Assembly: GCA_937911325.1 (NCBI GenBank)
Contig: CALDSD010000091.1
Span: 62,001 to 126,000, forward strand
Source: an uncultured Neomegalonema sp.
Lineage (GTDB): Bacteria; Pseudomonadota; Alphaproteobacteria; Rhodobacterales; Rhodobacteraceae
Direction: 5' to 3'
Length of the DNA stretch: 64,000 nucleotides
In this document: positions 51,507-61,606 of the stretch, one piece after another
How the letters are laid out: each line of letters opens with the position of its first letter
How positions within the stretch are numbered: position 1 is the stretch's first letter
Made by a program: the position numbers and the translations under genes
The notes under the pieces: generated by a model
The model's input: the letters and a program-made list of their open reading frames with translations, nothing else
What the model was told of the DNA's origin: nothing
The model's database searches: none

Positions 51507-51722
51507 TTATCCTCGCCCAATTCCAAACAGAAATCCAAAGGCAATCGTGAAGAGTGGACCAGAGAACCAGAAAAACAAAATTGAATTGATCGCAGAGTAC
51601 CCGCACAGAAACGCCGCTATGCCCAAACATGTTGCGCTGGCGTAGCTGACAAGAAGAAGTCGGAACGGAGCGGGTGACATCTTGCAATCAGAGGCTGGCG
51701 GCCGAGGGCGACTTAAGTACAT
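51507..51722 (-). CDS. Small membrane protein
   Basis: 57 residues from ATG 51680 (MSPAPFRLLLVSYASATCLG onward) or 71 from ATG 51722. Two hydrophobic helices are evident (LLLVSYASATCLGIAAFL and ILFFWFSGPLFTIAFGFLFG), separated by a short polar turn. It stands alone upstream of the secretion genes on the same strand. I do not recognise a family. Confidence 0.5.
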   Translation of the reverse strand: MYLSRPRPPASDCKMSPAPFRLLLVSYASATCLGIAAFLCGYSAINSILFFWFSGPLFTIAFGFLFGIGRG

Positions 51723-51802
51723 ACGCTAAGCCTCGTACGCTTAACTGTAATACCGACCCCAAGCTACATTTTCGGACCTCGGTCGAGAAGAGGGGGAAAC
51801 GG

Positions 51803-51925
51803 ATGTCAGGCTTTCGATTCGAACGTCTGCGTTCGCCGCCCTTTTTCGGCGCGATCTCGGAGCGTCGTTTGCAGCCGGCGGCGCGTCTCTACCGCGAAGG
51901 ACGTGCGTCAAAGCGGTTCGCCTAA
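51803..51925 (+). CDS. Possible 40-residue basic peptide
   Basis: ATG at 51803 is preceded by AGAGGGGG, and the frame runs to TAA at 51925. The product begins MSGFRFERLRSPPFFGAISE and is Arg-rich. No family or role is recognised. It could be a chance frame between tamB and the small membrane gene. Confidence 0.3.
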   Translation: MSGFRFERLRSPPFFGAISERRLQPAARLYREGRASKRFA

Positions 51926-51993
51926 GCAAAAGGTTTAGTCGGGACCGACGCACTTAGCCGAATCGTTTAGGGGCGACCGGCGCGGCGCATCTT

Positions 51994-54900
51994 TCAAAAG
52001 TCGCGCTTCCAGTTCACGCCGAGAGACGAGCCGCTGTCGGCGCCGACGGCGCTGTCGACTGTCACCTCTTCGAAGACTTCGATCTCAATCTCGACCTGCG
52101 CCGCGCCGCCGTCGATTGGTTGGCGAACGCCGACAAAGACGTCTTCTGCGATGTCGCGGCCAGCGACTACGCCGGTCGAGCCTTCCTGCTGGTCAAACCG
52201 AAGGACGTCCAATCCCACGGCGCCGCGCACTTGATCAACGACGCCTTCCTCGCCGTTGAACAGCGTCGCGAGGCCATTGGCGAGCTGCACCGCTTCAACC
52301 GGGGAGAGAGACTGTTTAGACCGTCCGAACAGCACACGCGGCAATACATCTTCTTCAGGGATTGCCGGTTGCGACGTGAAGCGAATGTCAGGAGCGGCGG
52401 CCGGCCCTTCGATCAGCACCCCGCCGACAATTTCGTCATTCTCGCGAGTGAAAAGCAGATCGACCGTGGGATCAGGCGGCGTCGCGCCGGCAAAGGCGAT
52501 TCGGCCGCGCTCCATGTCGAAAGCGGATCCCAAAAGGTTTAGCTGTCCTCTCAGGCGTTCAACTTCGCCGACGACTCGCGGCGCCGACGCTGGGCCGTCC
52601 ACCGTCAAATTGGCGCGCCATTCGCTGTCCACACCGCGGCCACGGATGAACAGGTCCCCCGCGGCGACGATCGTGACATCCAAGGTTGTGCGCGAAACCG
52701 CCTGATCACGGTCTTCCGCAACGGGTTCCTGTCCCTTGATTCGGATTTCGCCCAGATCGGGAACCGTTGGCGCTCCCGCCGAAACCAACCGGGCCTCCGC
52801 GCGATCGATCGTGATCGCGCCGGCGACGACAGGCCCATCCAGCGGCCCGGTGGCGCTCAGATCGAGGGTCAGCTGAGCGGTGATGTCGTCGCGCCGGATC
52901 AGAATGGCCGATTGCGATGAAAGCGCAGCGTCGATCTCGCCGTCCGCCACGGCGGCGCGTCCCGAAACCGGTCCGCCGGCTCCGTCTTCCGCATTGAGGT
53001 CGACGACGAAGCCGCCGTCGTCGGCGATGCTCGAGCGCGCCTCGACATCCGTCAGGATCAGGCCGAGTTCGAGGTTTTCGTAACGACCCTGCCGCAGCGC
53101 CAAGTCGCCCGAGAGCTGCGGCGCGTCGATCGAGCCGAAAAGCCTCAGGTCGACATCGAGCGCGCCGTCCAGGACATGATCAGGCGCTGGGACAAGAACC
53201 CAAAGGTCGCCGACATCGCCGGTCCAGCGGATCCCCCCTTCAAGAGCTGCGTTTTCTGGCATGGTCGGCAGCAGCCCTCCGCGCGCGATCAGCGGCGCAG
53301 AGCCCGAGAGACGCAGCGGTTCTCCAAACGGTCCCATAAGGCTGGCGAGCGCGGTTGCTCTGCGACCATCCCAATCGACTTGCGCGTCCAGCGCAATTGC
53401 TCCCTCGTCAACCGCCGTCTCGAACGAGACGCCGTCGCTCCGCGCGCGAAGCGTCGCGGCCGCGCTTTGCGGCCTGGTGTCGAAAGTCGCTTCGGCAGTG
53501 AGCGAGCCGCTCTCGATTGGAGCCAGGTCAAGGCGGTTAAAAAGCGACAACTCCCGCATGCGCAAGGACAGATCGCCGGCGACCCCGTCCGAGAAGAGAG
53601 CCGCCGACCCCGACAAGGCGCCGCCTGGCAACGAAAGGGCGAGCTCCTCGAACCGAGTGGCGTCGCCTCCGATCCGAATGATCAGCGGGGCCATGAGCGC
53701 AAAGCTCTCCTGACCATACGCCGCCTCTGCTTGGGTGATCTCGAGAGAGGTGGCATCGCCGCCGAGGTCGAGCTCCGCGCTCGCGCCTGCGGCGACATCG
53801 ACATCGCCTGCTGCGCCTGCCGCCTCGAGCGACACTGCAAGAGCCGACAACCGGCCAGACGCCGCCAGGCGCACTTGATCGAAGGCGACCTCGCCGGCGC
53901 TGGCGTTTTCGAGCTGAACGCGGGCGTCTAAGTCGACGTCCCCAAACGCGTCTGACGCTCGTACGTCGAGGCGCGTCGACCGCGCTTGCGCCGCCGACGC
54001 CGCAACATTCGCGAGATCGAGATCCAAAACGATGTCCTGCCCCGCGGGCGTGGGCGAAAAGTCGATGCGACCTCTTGCCGAACCGGTGATCGCTTCGCCG
54101 ACCAGCGCGGACACGCCATCCAGGTCAGGCGCGCGGATGATCGCCGAGCCGGAGATCAGGTTGCTGTCGAGAAGAACATCGGCGGATCCGTCGATCTCGA
54201 CGCCGAGCGCCGTCAATCGGGTCTGCGCCAGCGACAAGCGCGCATCACGCAATGCGAGGTCCGAGGACAGGCGGGCGTCGCCGACGACGCTGTTCGCGGC
54301 CTCTATGACCACCGCTCCCGCAGGCTCGGCGTCTAGGACAAAATCATACTGGGCTTCGACGTCGCCCAGCGATGCGCCGTCCACTGCCGCGCCAGTCGCA
54401 GTCAACACGCCGGCAAGCGCGGGCCGATCCATTGGACCCGTTAGATCGCCGCGAAGCTGAACCGCGCCTTGCGTCTGGAGATCGTAGGCGGAGCCGATCT
54501 CCGCGACGTCCGGGGCGTCGAGCGTGAACCCTGCCTCCACTAACGCCCCCTCGACATCGACGCGCCCGTCGAGATCCGCCGTGAGCAAGTCTGATCTCAG
54601 AGACGCGCGCGTCAGCTCGAGCCGCCCGTCGTCATAGAAGCCGATCGTCGTCAGCCGGGCCGGTCCAATGGCGTCCGGGGTCAATCGGTCCAGACGCATA
54701 GCGCTTGCGTCGCCGCTCAAATCGAACGCGACGCGCGCGCCGGCGACGTCGACTTCCGCCGTGAATTCTGCGGCGCCGATGTCCGCGGCGGTCGTCGCAA
54801 CCTGGTTCAAACTCAAAGCGCCGGTCGCTTTGAAAGCGTCAAGCGCGCCTTCGACCGCGCCGTCGAAGGCCACGCGGTCGAATGTGACGCCGGGGGTCAG

Positions 54901-55962
54901 GTTCGCCAAACCCGCCCGAGCTTCCGCCGCCACGCTGAAATCCATCTGTCGGGTCGGTTTCGCATAGCTCCCGCGAACGGTGAGATCGATGTCGCGCGCC
55001 CGCAACGCGCCTTCCTCGACCACGACGAGACCGTTGTCCCCTTCCTCGATGCGAACGTCGATCCGCGCTTGCGGCGAGAGGGCCTGTGCAAGCGTCTGAT
55101 CCATCGCGTCGCCCGGGGTCACTTGAAACGACGCGGCGACCGCCAGGCGACCCTCGTTCGAGAGCGTCGCGGCGCCGTCCGCCTCGAACACGGCGTCTGC
55201 CGAGGCGCCGATCTCAATTCTCCAATCCGACAGCGGTCCATCCGCCTCGATCTCGAGACGGCTTGCGCTGTCGTCTGGCAAACCCGCCAGCGCCGCGGTC
55301 AAGCCGCCGGCCGCTTCCGCAGCGGAGATGTTCAATCGCAAGGTTTCGGCGTCGAAGTCGCGGAGATAGTCCAGCAAGATCTCGCCTTCGATCGCATCCG
55401 TTCTCGTGACGTCCAAGCGGGCGGATTGCTCGGATCCTTCATCGCGAAAGGCGCCGTTGGCGTCCAATGCGACAGGCTGAGGCGACAGAACGCCCCCGGC
55501 GACGCGCATGTCGACCAGAGCGATCTCTTCGACAAGAAGCGCTATGGGCGAACGCGGCCAATCGAACGGATCGCCATCGCTTTGCGCGAATGCCGAGTCT
55601 TCATTCAGTTCGATGTCGACGCCGCTGGGCTCCGGCGAACGCAAGACCCGAACGCCGATCGCCGCGAGTTGGTTGATCTCAAGTTGCCCCGCCAGCAGGC
55701 GAGACGGGTTCCAGCGCATCGACAAGCGCTCGGCGGTCAACCAAACGCCGCGCCCGTCGGCGATCGTCAGCTCCACCAGATCCGTGACGCCGTCTTCCGG
55801 TTCTTCAACCCCGGCGGCGGTCACGACGAACTCGTCTGGCGTGCTGATCTGTTCCAGCGCGAACTGAACCAGCGAGTTCTTCAGCTCAAGCAGCGAGACT
55901 TGAGCCGCCGAGAGCGTGGGCGCCAGCACGACGATCAGGGCGATCGCGGCACGTTTCATCAA
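51994..55962 (-). CDS. tamB: Translocation and assembly module protein TamB
   Basis: 1322 residues with an N-terminal signal anchor (RAAIALIVVLAPTLSAAQ) and a very long repetitive beta-helical body typical of the AsmA/TamB bridge family. The DUF490 end, near residues 1100-1322, includes LRGQLNLLGSAFDMERGRIA and the SLGVNWKRDF terminus. It spans the periplasm and works with TamA in outer-membrane protein insertion or lipid transport. It starts eight bases after tamA ends. Confidence 0.92.
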   Translation of the reverse strand: MMKRAAIALIVVLAPTLSAAQVSLLELKNSLVQFALEQISTPDEFVVTAAGVEEPEDGVTDLVELTIADGRGVWLTAERLSMRWNPSRLLAGQLEINQLAAIGVRVLRSPEPSGVDIELNEDSAFAQSDGDPFDWPRSPIALLVEEIALVDMRVAGGVLSPQPVALDANGAFRDEGSEQSARLDVTRTDAIEGEILLDYLRDFDAETLRLNISAAEAAGGLTAALAGLPDDSASRLEIEADGPLSDWRIEIGASADAVFEADGAATLSNEGRLAVAASFQVTPGDAMDQTLAQALSPQARIDVRIEEGDNGLVVVEEGALRARDIDLTVRGSYAKPTRQMDFSVAAEARAGLANLTPGVTFDRVAFDGAVEGALDAFKATGALSLNQVATTAADIGAAEFTAEVDVAGARVAFDLSGDASAMRLDRLTPDAIGPARLTTIGFYDDGRLELTRASLRSDLLTADLDGRVDVEGALVEAGFTLDAPDVAEIGSAYDLQTQGAVQLRGDLTGPMDRPALAGVLTATGAAVDGASLGDVEAQYDFVLDAEPAGAVVIEAANSVVGDARLSSDLALRDARLSLAQTRLTALGVEIDGSADVLLDSNLISGSAIIRAPDLDGVSALVGEAITGSARGRIDFSPTPAGQDIVLDLDLANVAASAAQARSTRLDVRASDAFGDVDLDARVQLENASAGEVAFDQVRLAASGRLSALAVSLEAAGAAGDVDVAAGASAELDLGGDATSLEITQAEAAYGQESFALMAPLIIRIGGDATRFEELALSLPGGALSGSAALFSDGVAGDLSLRMRELSLFNRLDLAPIESGSLTAEATFDTRPQSAAATLRARSDGVSFETAVDEGAIALDAQVDWDGRRATALASLMGPFGEPLRLSGSAPLIARGGLLPTMPENAALEGGIRWTGDVGDLWVLVPAPDHVLDGALDVDLRLFGSIDAPQLSGDLALRQGRYENLELGLILTDVEARSSIADDGGFVVDLNAEDGAGGPVSGRAAVADGEIDAALSSQSAILIRRDDITAQLTLDLSATGPLDGPVVAGAITIDRAEARLVSAGAPTVPDLGEIRIKGQEPVAEDRDQAVSRTTLDVTIVAAGDLFIRGRGVDSEWRANLTVDGPASAPRVVGEVERLRGQLNLLGSAFDMERGRIAFAGATPPDPTVDLLFTRENDEIVGGVLIEGPAAAPDIRFTSQPAIPEEDVLPRVLFGRSKQSLSPVEAVQLANGLATLFNGEEGVVDQVRGAVGLDVLRFDQQEGSTGVVAGRDIAEDVFVGVRQPIDGGAAQVEIEIEVFEEVTVDSAVGADSGSSLGVNWKRDF

Positions 55963-55970
55963 CGACCTCC

Positions 55971-57833
55971 CTAAAAGGCTTGTCCAAGCGAGACGTAGAA
56001 CTGGAACAGGTCATCCTCCGGTCGACGGTCCAACGGCGCCGCAATATCGAAACGAACCGGACCGATCGGAGAGAAATAGCGCAAACCGACGCCGGCCGCC
56101 GATTGTAGGCCCGCATCGAAGATCGGCGCCGGTTCTTCTGAAACGCTTCCCGCCTCCGAGAAGACGACAAAGCCGACCTGATCCGTCGCCTGAACGCGCA
56201 TCTCCACGCCAATCTCGACCGCGGAGAGGCCGCCGTCCGGGTCGCCATCTTCATCGAGCGGGCCAATGAAACGTTCTTTGAAGCCGCGGACCGACCCGCC
56301 GCCGCCTGAGTAGAGGCGGCGTTGCAACGGCACGTCTTCCAAGTCAGCGGCCAGGATCGAGGCGATGCGAGCCCGGCTGGCGAGAATGTAGCGGCCTGAA
56401 CCGGTGAGATCGGCATAGGTCGACCCGCTTCCATCCAAGGACAGGAAGGTCACGCCCTCGCCGTCGAAAGCGCCCGCAAAGGGCGTCGCCGCGCCGCGGA
56501 AACGAACGCCTTTCGTCGGGTTGAGCCGATCGTCCGTGTCGTCAAACCGAGCGAAAGCGGGCGCACCGAAGAGATAGGCGGTTCCGTCCTCGTCCTTGTC
56601 TTCTGTCTGACTGGCTTCGAACAAGCCGCCGATCCCGCCCACCCAATGTGGCCCAAAAGGTCGTTCCAGCCCCGCCGCGAGCGTCAATGCGACTTCGTCG
56701 AACGCCTCGTCTTGAACCCGGCGGAGTTCGAGGCTTGATTTGAATAACTGGTTCGGTTGTCGAAACTGAGGAATGGCGTAGGTCGTCTCAAAGCGCTGTT
56801 CCTCGAGACCGGATTCCAGAGCCAGGCCGAGGGTCTCGTTGGCGCCGAACAGATTGCGGTGTTCGAACTCCGCGCGCACGGCCGGCCCGATGTCGGTATC
56901 GTAGCGGACGCCTCCGCCGATCGTGCGATGGGGCGCTTCTTCAACGATCACTTCTATTGGCGCCTCAGGCCCGGGCGGCGGCGTTTCCGGCGCTCTCACA
57001 GATGCGGCTCGGAAAAGTCTGGTGCTTGTCAGCGCGCGCTGAAACTGCGCCAGTTTGGACGTGTCAAAGGGGTCTCCGGCGATCCATGGCTCGTAACTGC
57101 GCAAGTAATCCGGGTCTACAGTCTCTAGCCCGGAGATTTCAGTGGCTCCGAACACATAGGACGGCCCAGCAGCGACCTGCGTCGCCACCTCGATTTCAGC
57201 GGCCGCGGGATCAGCGACAGCGTCTCTGCTCAGCCGTCGCGCGTAAGGCCTGCCTGAGCTTCGAAGCTGTGTGACAGCTGCCGATTCCGCGTCCAGGATC
57301 TTTGCGGCTTCGGCCGGTTCGCCGACCGGCGAGCCAAGCTCTCTCGCATCGAGCGGAGGAACCGGGCGCCCGCCTGTTTCGACCAGGATGAAGTCGTGTT
57401 TCGTCAATTTGAAAGCGCGCCCCGGGTCGATCTCGATGGTCACTTGCGCTGACCCAGGCGCGTCGGCGACCTCTTCAACGTCGATCGAAACCGCTGCGTC
57501 GTAGAACCCATAGGATCTCAAGATCTTCTGCGCTGTCGGACCATCGCCGGCGGCGCGGCGTCGTAGGAACGCCAGGCTTTGAGCCCCAAGCTCCTGCCGC
57601 CGGAAGACCGCCAGCGACGTCTCTAGCAGACCCTCGATCTCCGGGCTGGGGGCGCCGCGCAACGCGACACCGTAGCTTAGTTGGGTTTCGGGCGCTTCAA
57701 ATGTGAGGGTGTCCGCTCGCTCGGTCGAAGCACAGCCAGCCGCCGTCAACGCGAGACCAAAGGAAAGTGCTCGCGCCAGTATCGCCGAACAGTACCGCGC
57801 CGCACGCGGATCTCGGAGCCTTGACCCTGGCAT
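55971..57833 (-). CDS. tamA: Outer-membrane assembly protein TamA
   Basis: 620 residues of the BamA/TamA family: POTRA domains (about 40-290), then a 16-strand barrel ending in Phe, with the loop-6 motif GGGGSVRGFKERFIG near 518-532. The N-terminus LSFGLALTAAGCAS has a lipobox-like TAAGC, so Cys34 might be lipidated, which would be unusual for a TamA. ATG 57833 is chosen; the pairing with tamB fixes identity. Confidence 0.9.
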   Translation of the reverse strand: MPGSRLRDPRAARYCSAILARALSFGLALTAAGCASTERADTLTFEAPETQLSYGVALRGAPSPEIEGLLETSLAVFRRQELGAQSLAFLRRRAAGDGPTAQKILRSYGFYDAAVSIDVEEVADAPGSAQVTIEIDPGRAFKLTKHDFILVETGGRPVPPLDARELGSPVGEPAEAAKILDAESAAVTQLRSSGRPYARRLSRDAVADPAAAEIEVATQVAAGPSYVFGATEISGLETVDPDYLRSYEPWIAGDPFDTSKLAQFQRALTSTRLFRAASVRAPETPPPGPEAPIEVIVEEAPHRTIGGGVRYDTDIGPAVRAEFEHRNLFGANETLGLALESGLEEQRFETTYAIPQFRQPNQLFKSSLELRRVQDEAFDEVALTLAAGLERPFGPHWVGGIGGLFEASQTEDKDEDGTAYLFGAPAFARFDDTDDRLNPTKGVRFRGAATPFAGAFDGEGVTFLSLDGSGSTYADLTGSGRYILASRARIASILAADLEDVPLQRRLYSGGGGSVRGFKERFIGPLDEDGDPDGGLSAVEIGVEMRVQATDQVGFVVFSEAGSVSEEPAPIFDAGLQSAAGVGLRYFSPIGPVRFDIAAPLDRRPEDDLFQFYVSLGQAF

Positions 57834-57967
57834 CTTGCTCCACGCCCTAAGACGGGACCTGATCTGGTCCCGTGTGTTTCACAAAGCTTTAAGGACTGTG
57901 GCGTTTAAAATTCTTTAACCGTGCAGCGCTGATCGGCCTCAAAAGAGAGGCGACGCGACCGGCTGTT

Positions 57968-59986
57968 TCAATCGTCTTCGGGAGCAAGACGCAGCAGAAG
58001 CGCGCCGTCGGTCACCTGATCGCCGACTGAGGCGAGCACCTCTTCGACGACGCCGTTGCGGGGCGCTGTCAGCGTGTGTTCCATCTTCATGGCTTCGATC
58101 ACGATCAGGGCGTCGCCGCGATCGACATTATCCCCTGTCGCCGCCGAGACCACCTTGATGAGCCCGGGCATCGGCGCAACCACGGTGTCGCCGCCGCCTG
58201 CGCCCTGCTCCGTTCCGGCGAGCGCGTTTGGAAGGTCGAAGGTGAAGCTGCGTCCGTCCGTGAACACCGAGACCTGGTTCGGCGCGAACACGAGGGCCAG
58301 CGTGAGCCGTTTTCCATCTGTCTCCAGCCGATACCGGTCGTCGCCGGCATGGGCGATCGCAATCTCCAGAGACCCGTCCCCACAGTCGACGCGGTACTTT
58401 CGGACGGTGCTTGAACCGCCGTCGAGCGCCGTGATCCGGCGCGACAGGCGCGTTTCGCCGAGCTGAAGGTCGACAAACTGATACGCGTCGGTCCAGTGCC
58501 GCCAGCCAAGCAGAAGGCTCCAGGGATCGGAGCCTTGCTGTTCCTGCAGGAGGCCCAGAGCCCCGACCGCCGCTGCGGCGACGACAGGTTCTGAAGGGGC
58601 CGGGCGGTCGGTCAAAGCGTCAATGTCGCGCGCGATCAGACCAGTATCGACCTCGCCGCGGGCAAAGCCGTCGTGCCGGGAGAGCGCGCCCAGAAACTCG
58701 AGATTGGTCACGCAGCCCGCGACGTGACAGTCGCCAAGCGCCCCCCGCAGCTTGTTCAGCGCGGCGCTCCTTGTTGGGCCATGGGTGATCACTTTTGCGA
58801 TCATCGGGTCGTACCAGGGGCTGATCTCGTCCCCTGGCCGCACGCCGCTGTCGATGCGCGTCGTCGCCTGCGCAAAGGCGGCGCCTTGCGGGAAAGCGAG
58901 GTGGTCGAGCGTTCCCGTCGCAGGCAAGAAGCCTTTGCTCGCATCCTCCGCGTAGACGCGGGCCTCGAAGGCCCAGCCATTGATCGAGAGATCGTCCTGC
59001 GCAATCCCCAGCGGCTCCCCGCTCGCGACCCGCAACTGAAGCTCGACAAGATCGAGGCCGGTGACGGCTTCGGTCACTGGATGCTCAACCTGAAGGCGGG
59101 TGTTCATCTCCATGAACCAGAACCCGTCCGCACGGAGAGGCCCGGAGCCGTCGACGATGAACTCCACCGTTCCGGCGCCGTGGTAACCGATGGCTTTCGC
59201 CGCCTCGACAGCAGCCTGGCCCATCGCCGCGCGGACCTCGTCCGGCATGTCTGGCGCAGGGGCTTCTTCGATCACTTTCTGATGGCGCCGCTGCAGCGAG
59301 CAGTCCCGCTCAAACAGGTGGATCGCCGCGCCGTGTTTGTCGCCGAAGACCTGAATCTCGATGTGCCGGGGCTTGGGGATGAACTTTTCCACCAGGCACG
59401 CCGGGTCGCCAAAGCTCGCTTGCCCCTCTCGTTGCGCGCCGGCAAGCGCGGCTTTGAAGTCGCTTGGGCCTTCCACCAGCCGCATGCCCTTGCCGCCGCC
59501 GCCGGCCCTGGCTTTGATCAGCACCGGATAGCCGATATTCTCGGCTTCGGCCGCCAGAAGGTCCGGATCCTGGCTCTCGCCGTGATATCCAGGCACGACC
59601 GGCACGCCGGCCGTCTCCATAAGCGCTTTCGCCGCGTCCTTCAGGCCCATCGCACGGATTGCGGAGGCTGGCGGGCCGATGAACACAAGCCCAGCGTCTT
59701 CCACCGCCTCCACGAAACCAGGGTTCTCGGACAAAAAGCCGTAGCCGGGATGGATCGCCTCGGCGCCCGTCTGACGCGCCGCCTCGATGATCCGCGCTCC
59801 GTTCAAGTAGCTCTCGGCCGCCGCGGCTGCGCCGATGTGGACGGCCTCATCCGCCATGGCCGTGTGTTTTGCGTTCGCATCCGCGTCGGAGAATACGGCG
59901 ACGGTCTGCACGCCCAAACGGCGGGCGGTCGCCATGACGCGGCACGCGATCTCGCCGCGGTTTGCGATCAGGATCTTTCGAAACAT
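57968..59986 (-). CDS. liuD: Methylcrotonyl-CoA carboxylase biotin-carrying subunit
   Basis: 672 residues: biotin carboxylase domain (about 1-445, ATP-grasp loop GGGGKGMRLV near 162-171), a linker, and a C-terminal biotinyl domain with the VIEAMKMEHTL motif near 635, whose Lys is biotinylated. With the beta subunit it carboxylates 3-methylcrotonyl-CoA in leucine degradation. A related acyl-CoA carboxylase role (geranyl or propionyl) is less likely given liuA and liuB next door. It starts 12 bases after liuB. Confidence 0.92.
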   Translation of the reverse strand: MFRKILIANRGEIACRVMATARRLGVQTVAVFSDADANAKHTAMADEAVHIGAAAAAESYLNGARIIEAARQTGAEAIHPGYGFLSENPGFVEAVEDAGLVFIGPPASAIRAMGLKDAAKALMETAGVPVVPGYHGESQDPDLLAAEAENIGYPVLIKARAGGGGKGMRLVEGPSDFKAALAGAQREGQASFGDPACLVEKFIPKPRHIEIQVFGDKHGAAIHLFERDCSLQRRHQKVIEEAPAPDMPDEVRAAMGQAAVEAAKAIGYHGAGTVEFIVDGSGPLRADGFWFMEMNTRLQVEHPVTEAVTGLDLVELQLRVASGEPLGIAQDDLSINGWAFEARVYAEDASKGFLPATGTLDHLAFPQGAAFAQATTRIDSGVRPGDEISPWYDPMIAKVITHGPTRSAALNKLRGALGDCHVAGCVTNLEFLGALSRHDGFARGEVDTGLIARDIDALTDRPAPSEPVVAAAAVGALGLLQEQQGSDPWSLLLGWRHWTDAYQFVDLQLGETRLSRRITALDGGSSTVRKYRVDCGDGSLEIAIAHAGDDRYRLETDGKRLTLALVFAPNQVSVFTDGRSFTFDLPNALAGTEQGAGGGDTVVAPMPGLIKVVSAATGDNVDRGDALIVIEAMKMEHTLTAPRNGVVEEVLASVGDQVTDGALLLRLAPEDD

Positions 59987-59998
59987 GCGGCGCCCTCC

Positions 59999-61606
59999 CT
60001 ACATCCGGAACACGCCAAAGCGTGTGTCTTCGATCGGCGCGTTCAGCGTCGCCGACAATGAGAGCGCGAGCACTTCTCGGGTCTTGCGCGGGTCGATGAT
60101 CCCGTCGTCCCACAGCCGTGCGGACGCGTAGAGCGGATGGCTCTGGTCCTCGAACTGATCGATGATCGGTTGTTTGAAGGCCGCCTCCTCCGCGTCGCTC
60201 CAGGAGCCGCCTTTGCGCTCGATCGCGTCGCGCCGCACCGTTCCCAACACGCCGGCCGCCTGCTCTCCGCCCATTACCGAGATGCGAGAGTTCGGCCAAG
60301 TCCACAAGAAACGCGGGGCGTAGGCGCGGCCGCACATACCGTAATTACCCGCCCCGAACGAACCGCCGACGAGCACCGTGATCTTCGGAACTTGTGTCGT
60401 CGCGACAGCGGTCACCAGCTTCGCGCCGTCTTTGGCGATGCCGGCCGACTCGTACTTCTGACCAACCATGAAGCCGGTGATGTTCTGCAGAAACACAAGC
60501 GGGATCTTGCGTTGGCTGCACAGCTCGATGAAGTGCGCGCCTTTCAGCGCCGACTCTGAAAACAGCACGCCATTATTGCCGAGGATGCCGACAGGCATGC
60601 CCATGACATGGGCGAAGCCGCAGACCAGAGTCGCGCCATAACGCGCCTTGAACTCGTCAAAACGAGAGCCGTCGACGGTTCGGGCGATCACTTCGCGGAT
60701 GTCGTAAGGCGTTCTCAGATCCGCTGGTACGACGCCGAGCGTCTCCGCCGGATCGTAAAGAGGCTCTTCGATCGGCTGCAGATCAAGTTGCTGTGGCTTG
60801 ACGCGATTGAGGTTGGCGACCGCCTGTCGGGTGAGCGCCAGCGCGTGAGCGTCGTCGTCGGCCAGGTAGTCGGCGACGCCGGACAAACGCGTATGCACGT
60901 CGCCTCCGCCCAAGTCTTCGGCCGTGACCACTTCGCCGGTCGCGGCTTTCACCAGCGGCGGGCCGCCGAGAAAGATCGTGCCCTGCTCTTTGACGATGAT
61001 CGTGACGTCCGACATCGCCGGCACATACGCTCCGCCGGCCGTGCACGAGCCCATCACCACGGCGATCTGCGGGATGCCTTTCGCGGACATGTTGGCCTGA
61101 TTGAAGAAGATCCGGCCAAAGTGGTCGCGATCTGGGAAAACCTCGTCCTGGTTGGGCAGGTTGGCCCCGCCGGAATCGACCAGGTAGACGCAGGGCAAGA
61201 GGTTCTGCTCCGCGATCTCCTGAGCCCGCAGATGCTTCTTCACCGTCATCGGATAATAGGTGCCGCCCTTCACGGTGGCGTCGTTGCAGACGATCATCAC
61301 CTCGCGCCCCGACACGCGCCCAACGCCCGCCACCGCCCCCGCAGAGGGGCTGGCGCCGTCATACATGCCATGGGCTGCAAACATGCCGATCTCGATGAAA
61401 GGCGAGCCCGGATCGAGCAGCCGCGACACGCGTTCGCGCGGTAGGATCTTGCCGCGAGAAACATGTCGTTCGCGGGCGCTTTCGCCCCCTCCGGCCAGCG
61501 CGAGCTCGATCGCCTCATGGACCGGCCCCATCGCAGCTTCGTGCGCCGCCTGGTTGGCTTTGAAGGTTTCCGATTTTGGCGAGAGGCTCGAGCGCAGAAC
61601 CGTCAT
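59999..61606 (-). CDS. liuB: Methylcrotonyl-CoA carboxylase carboxyltransferase subunit
   Basis: 535 residues, the normal length. Carboxyltransferase segments include [20 protein letters not shown] near 142-161, [16 protein letters not shown] near 185-200 and [20 protein letters not shown] near 418-437. It transfers CO2 from biotin to 3-methylcrotonyl-CoA. ATG 61606 overlaps the liuA stop (ATGA). Confidence 0.94.
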   Translation of the reverse strand: MTVLRSSLSPKSETFKANQAAHEAAMGPVHEAIELALAGGGESARERHVSRGKILPRERVSRLLDPGSPFIEIGMFAAHGMYDGASPSAGAVAGVGRVSGREVMIVCNDATVKGGTYYPMTVKKHLRAQEIAEQNLLPCVYLVDSGGANLPNQDEVFPDRDHFGRIFFNQANMSAKGIPQIAVVMGSCTAGGAYVPAMSDVTIIVKEQGTIFLGGPPLVKAATGEVVTAEDLGGGDVHTRLSGVADYLADDDAHALALTRQAVANLNRVKPQQLDLQPIEEPLYDPAETLGVVPADLRTPYDIREVIARTVDGSRFDEFKARYGATLVCGFAHVMGMPVGILGNNGVLFSESALKGAHFIELCSQRKIPLVFLQNITGFMVGQKYESAGIAKDGAKLVTAVATTQVPKITVLVGGSFGAGNYGMCGRAYAPRFLWTWPNSRISVMGGEQAAGVLGTVRRDAIERKGGSWSDAEEAAFKQPIIDQFEDQSHPLYASARLWDDGIIDPRKTREVLALSLSATLNAPIEDTRFGVFRM

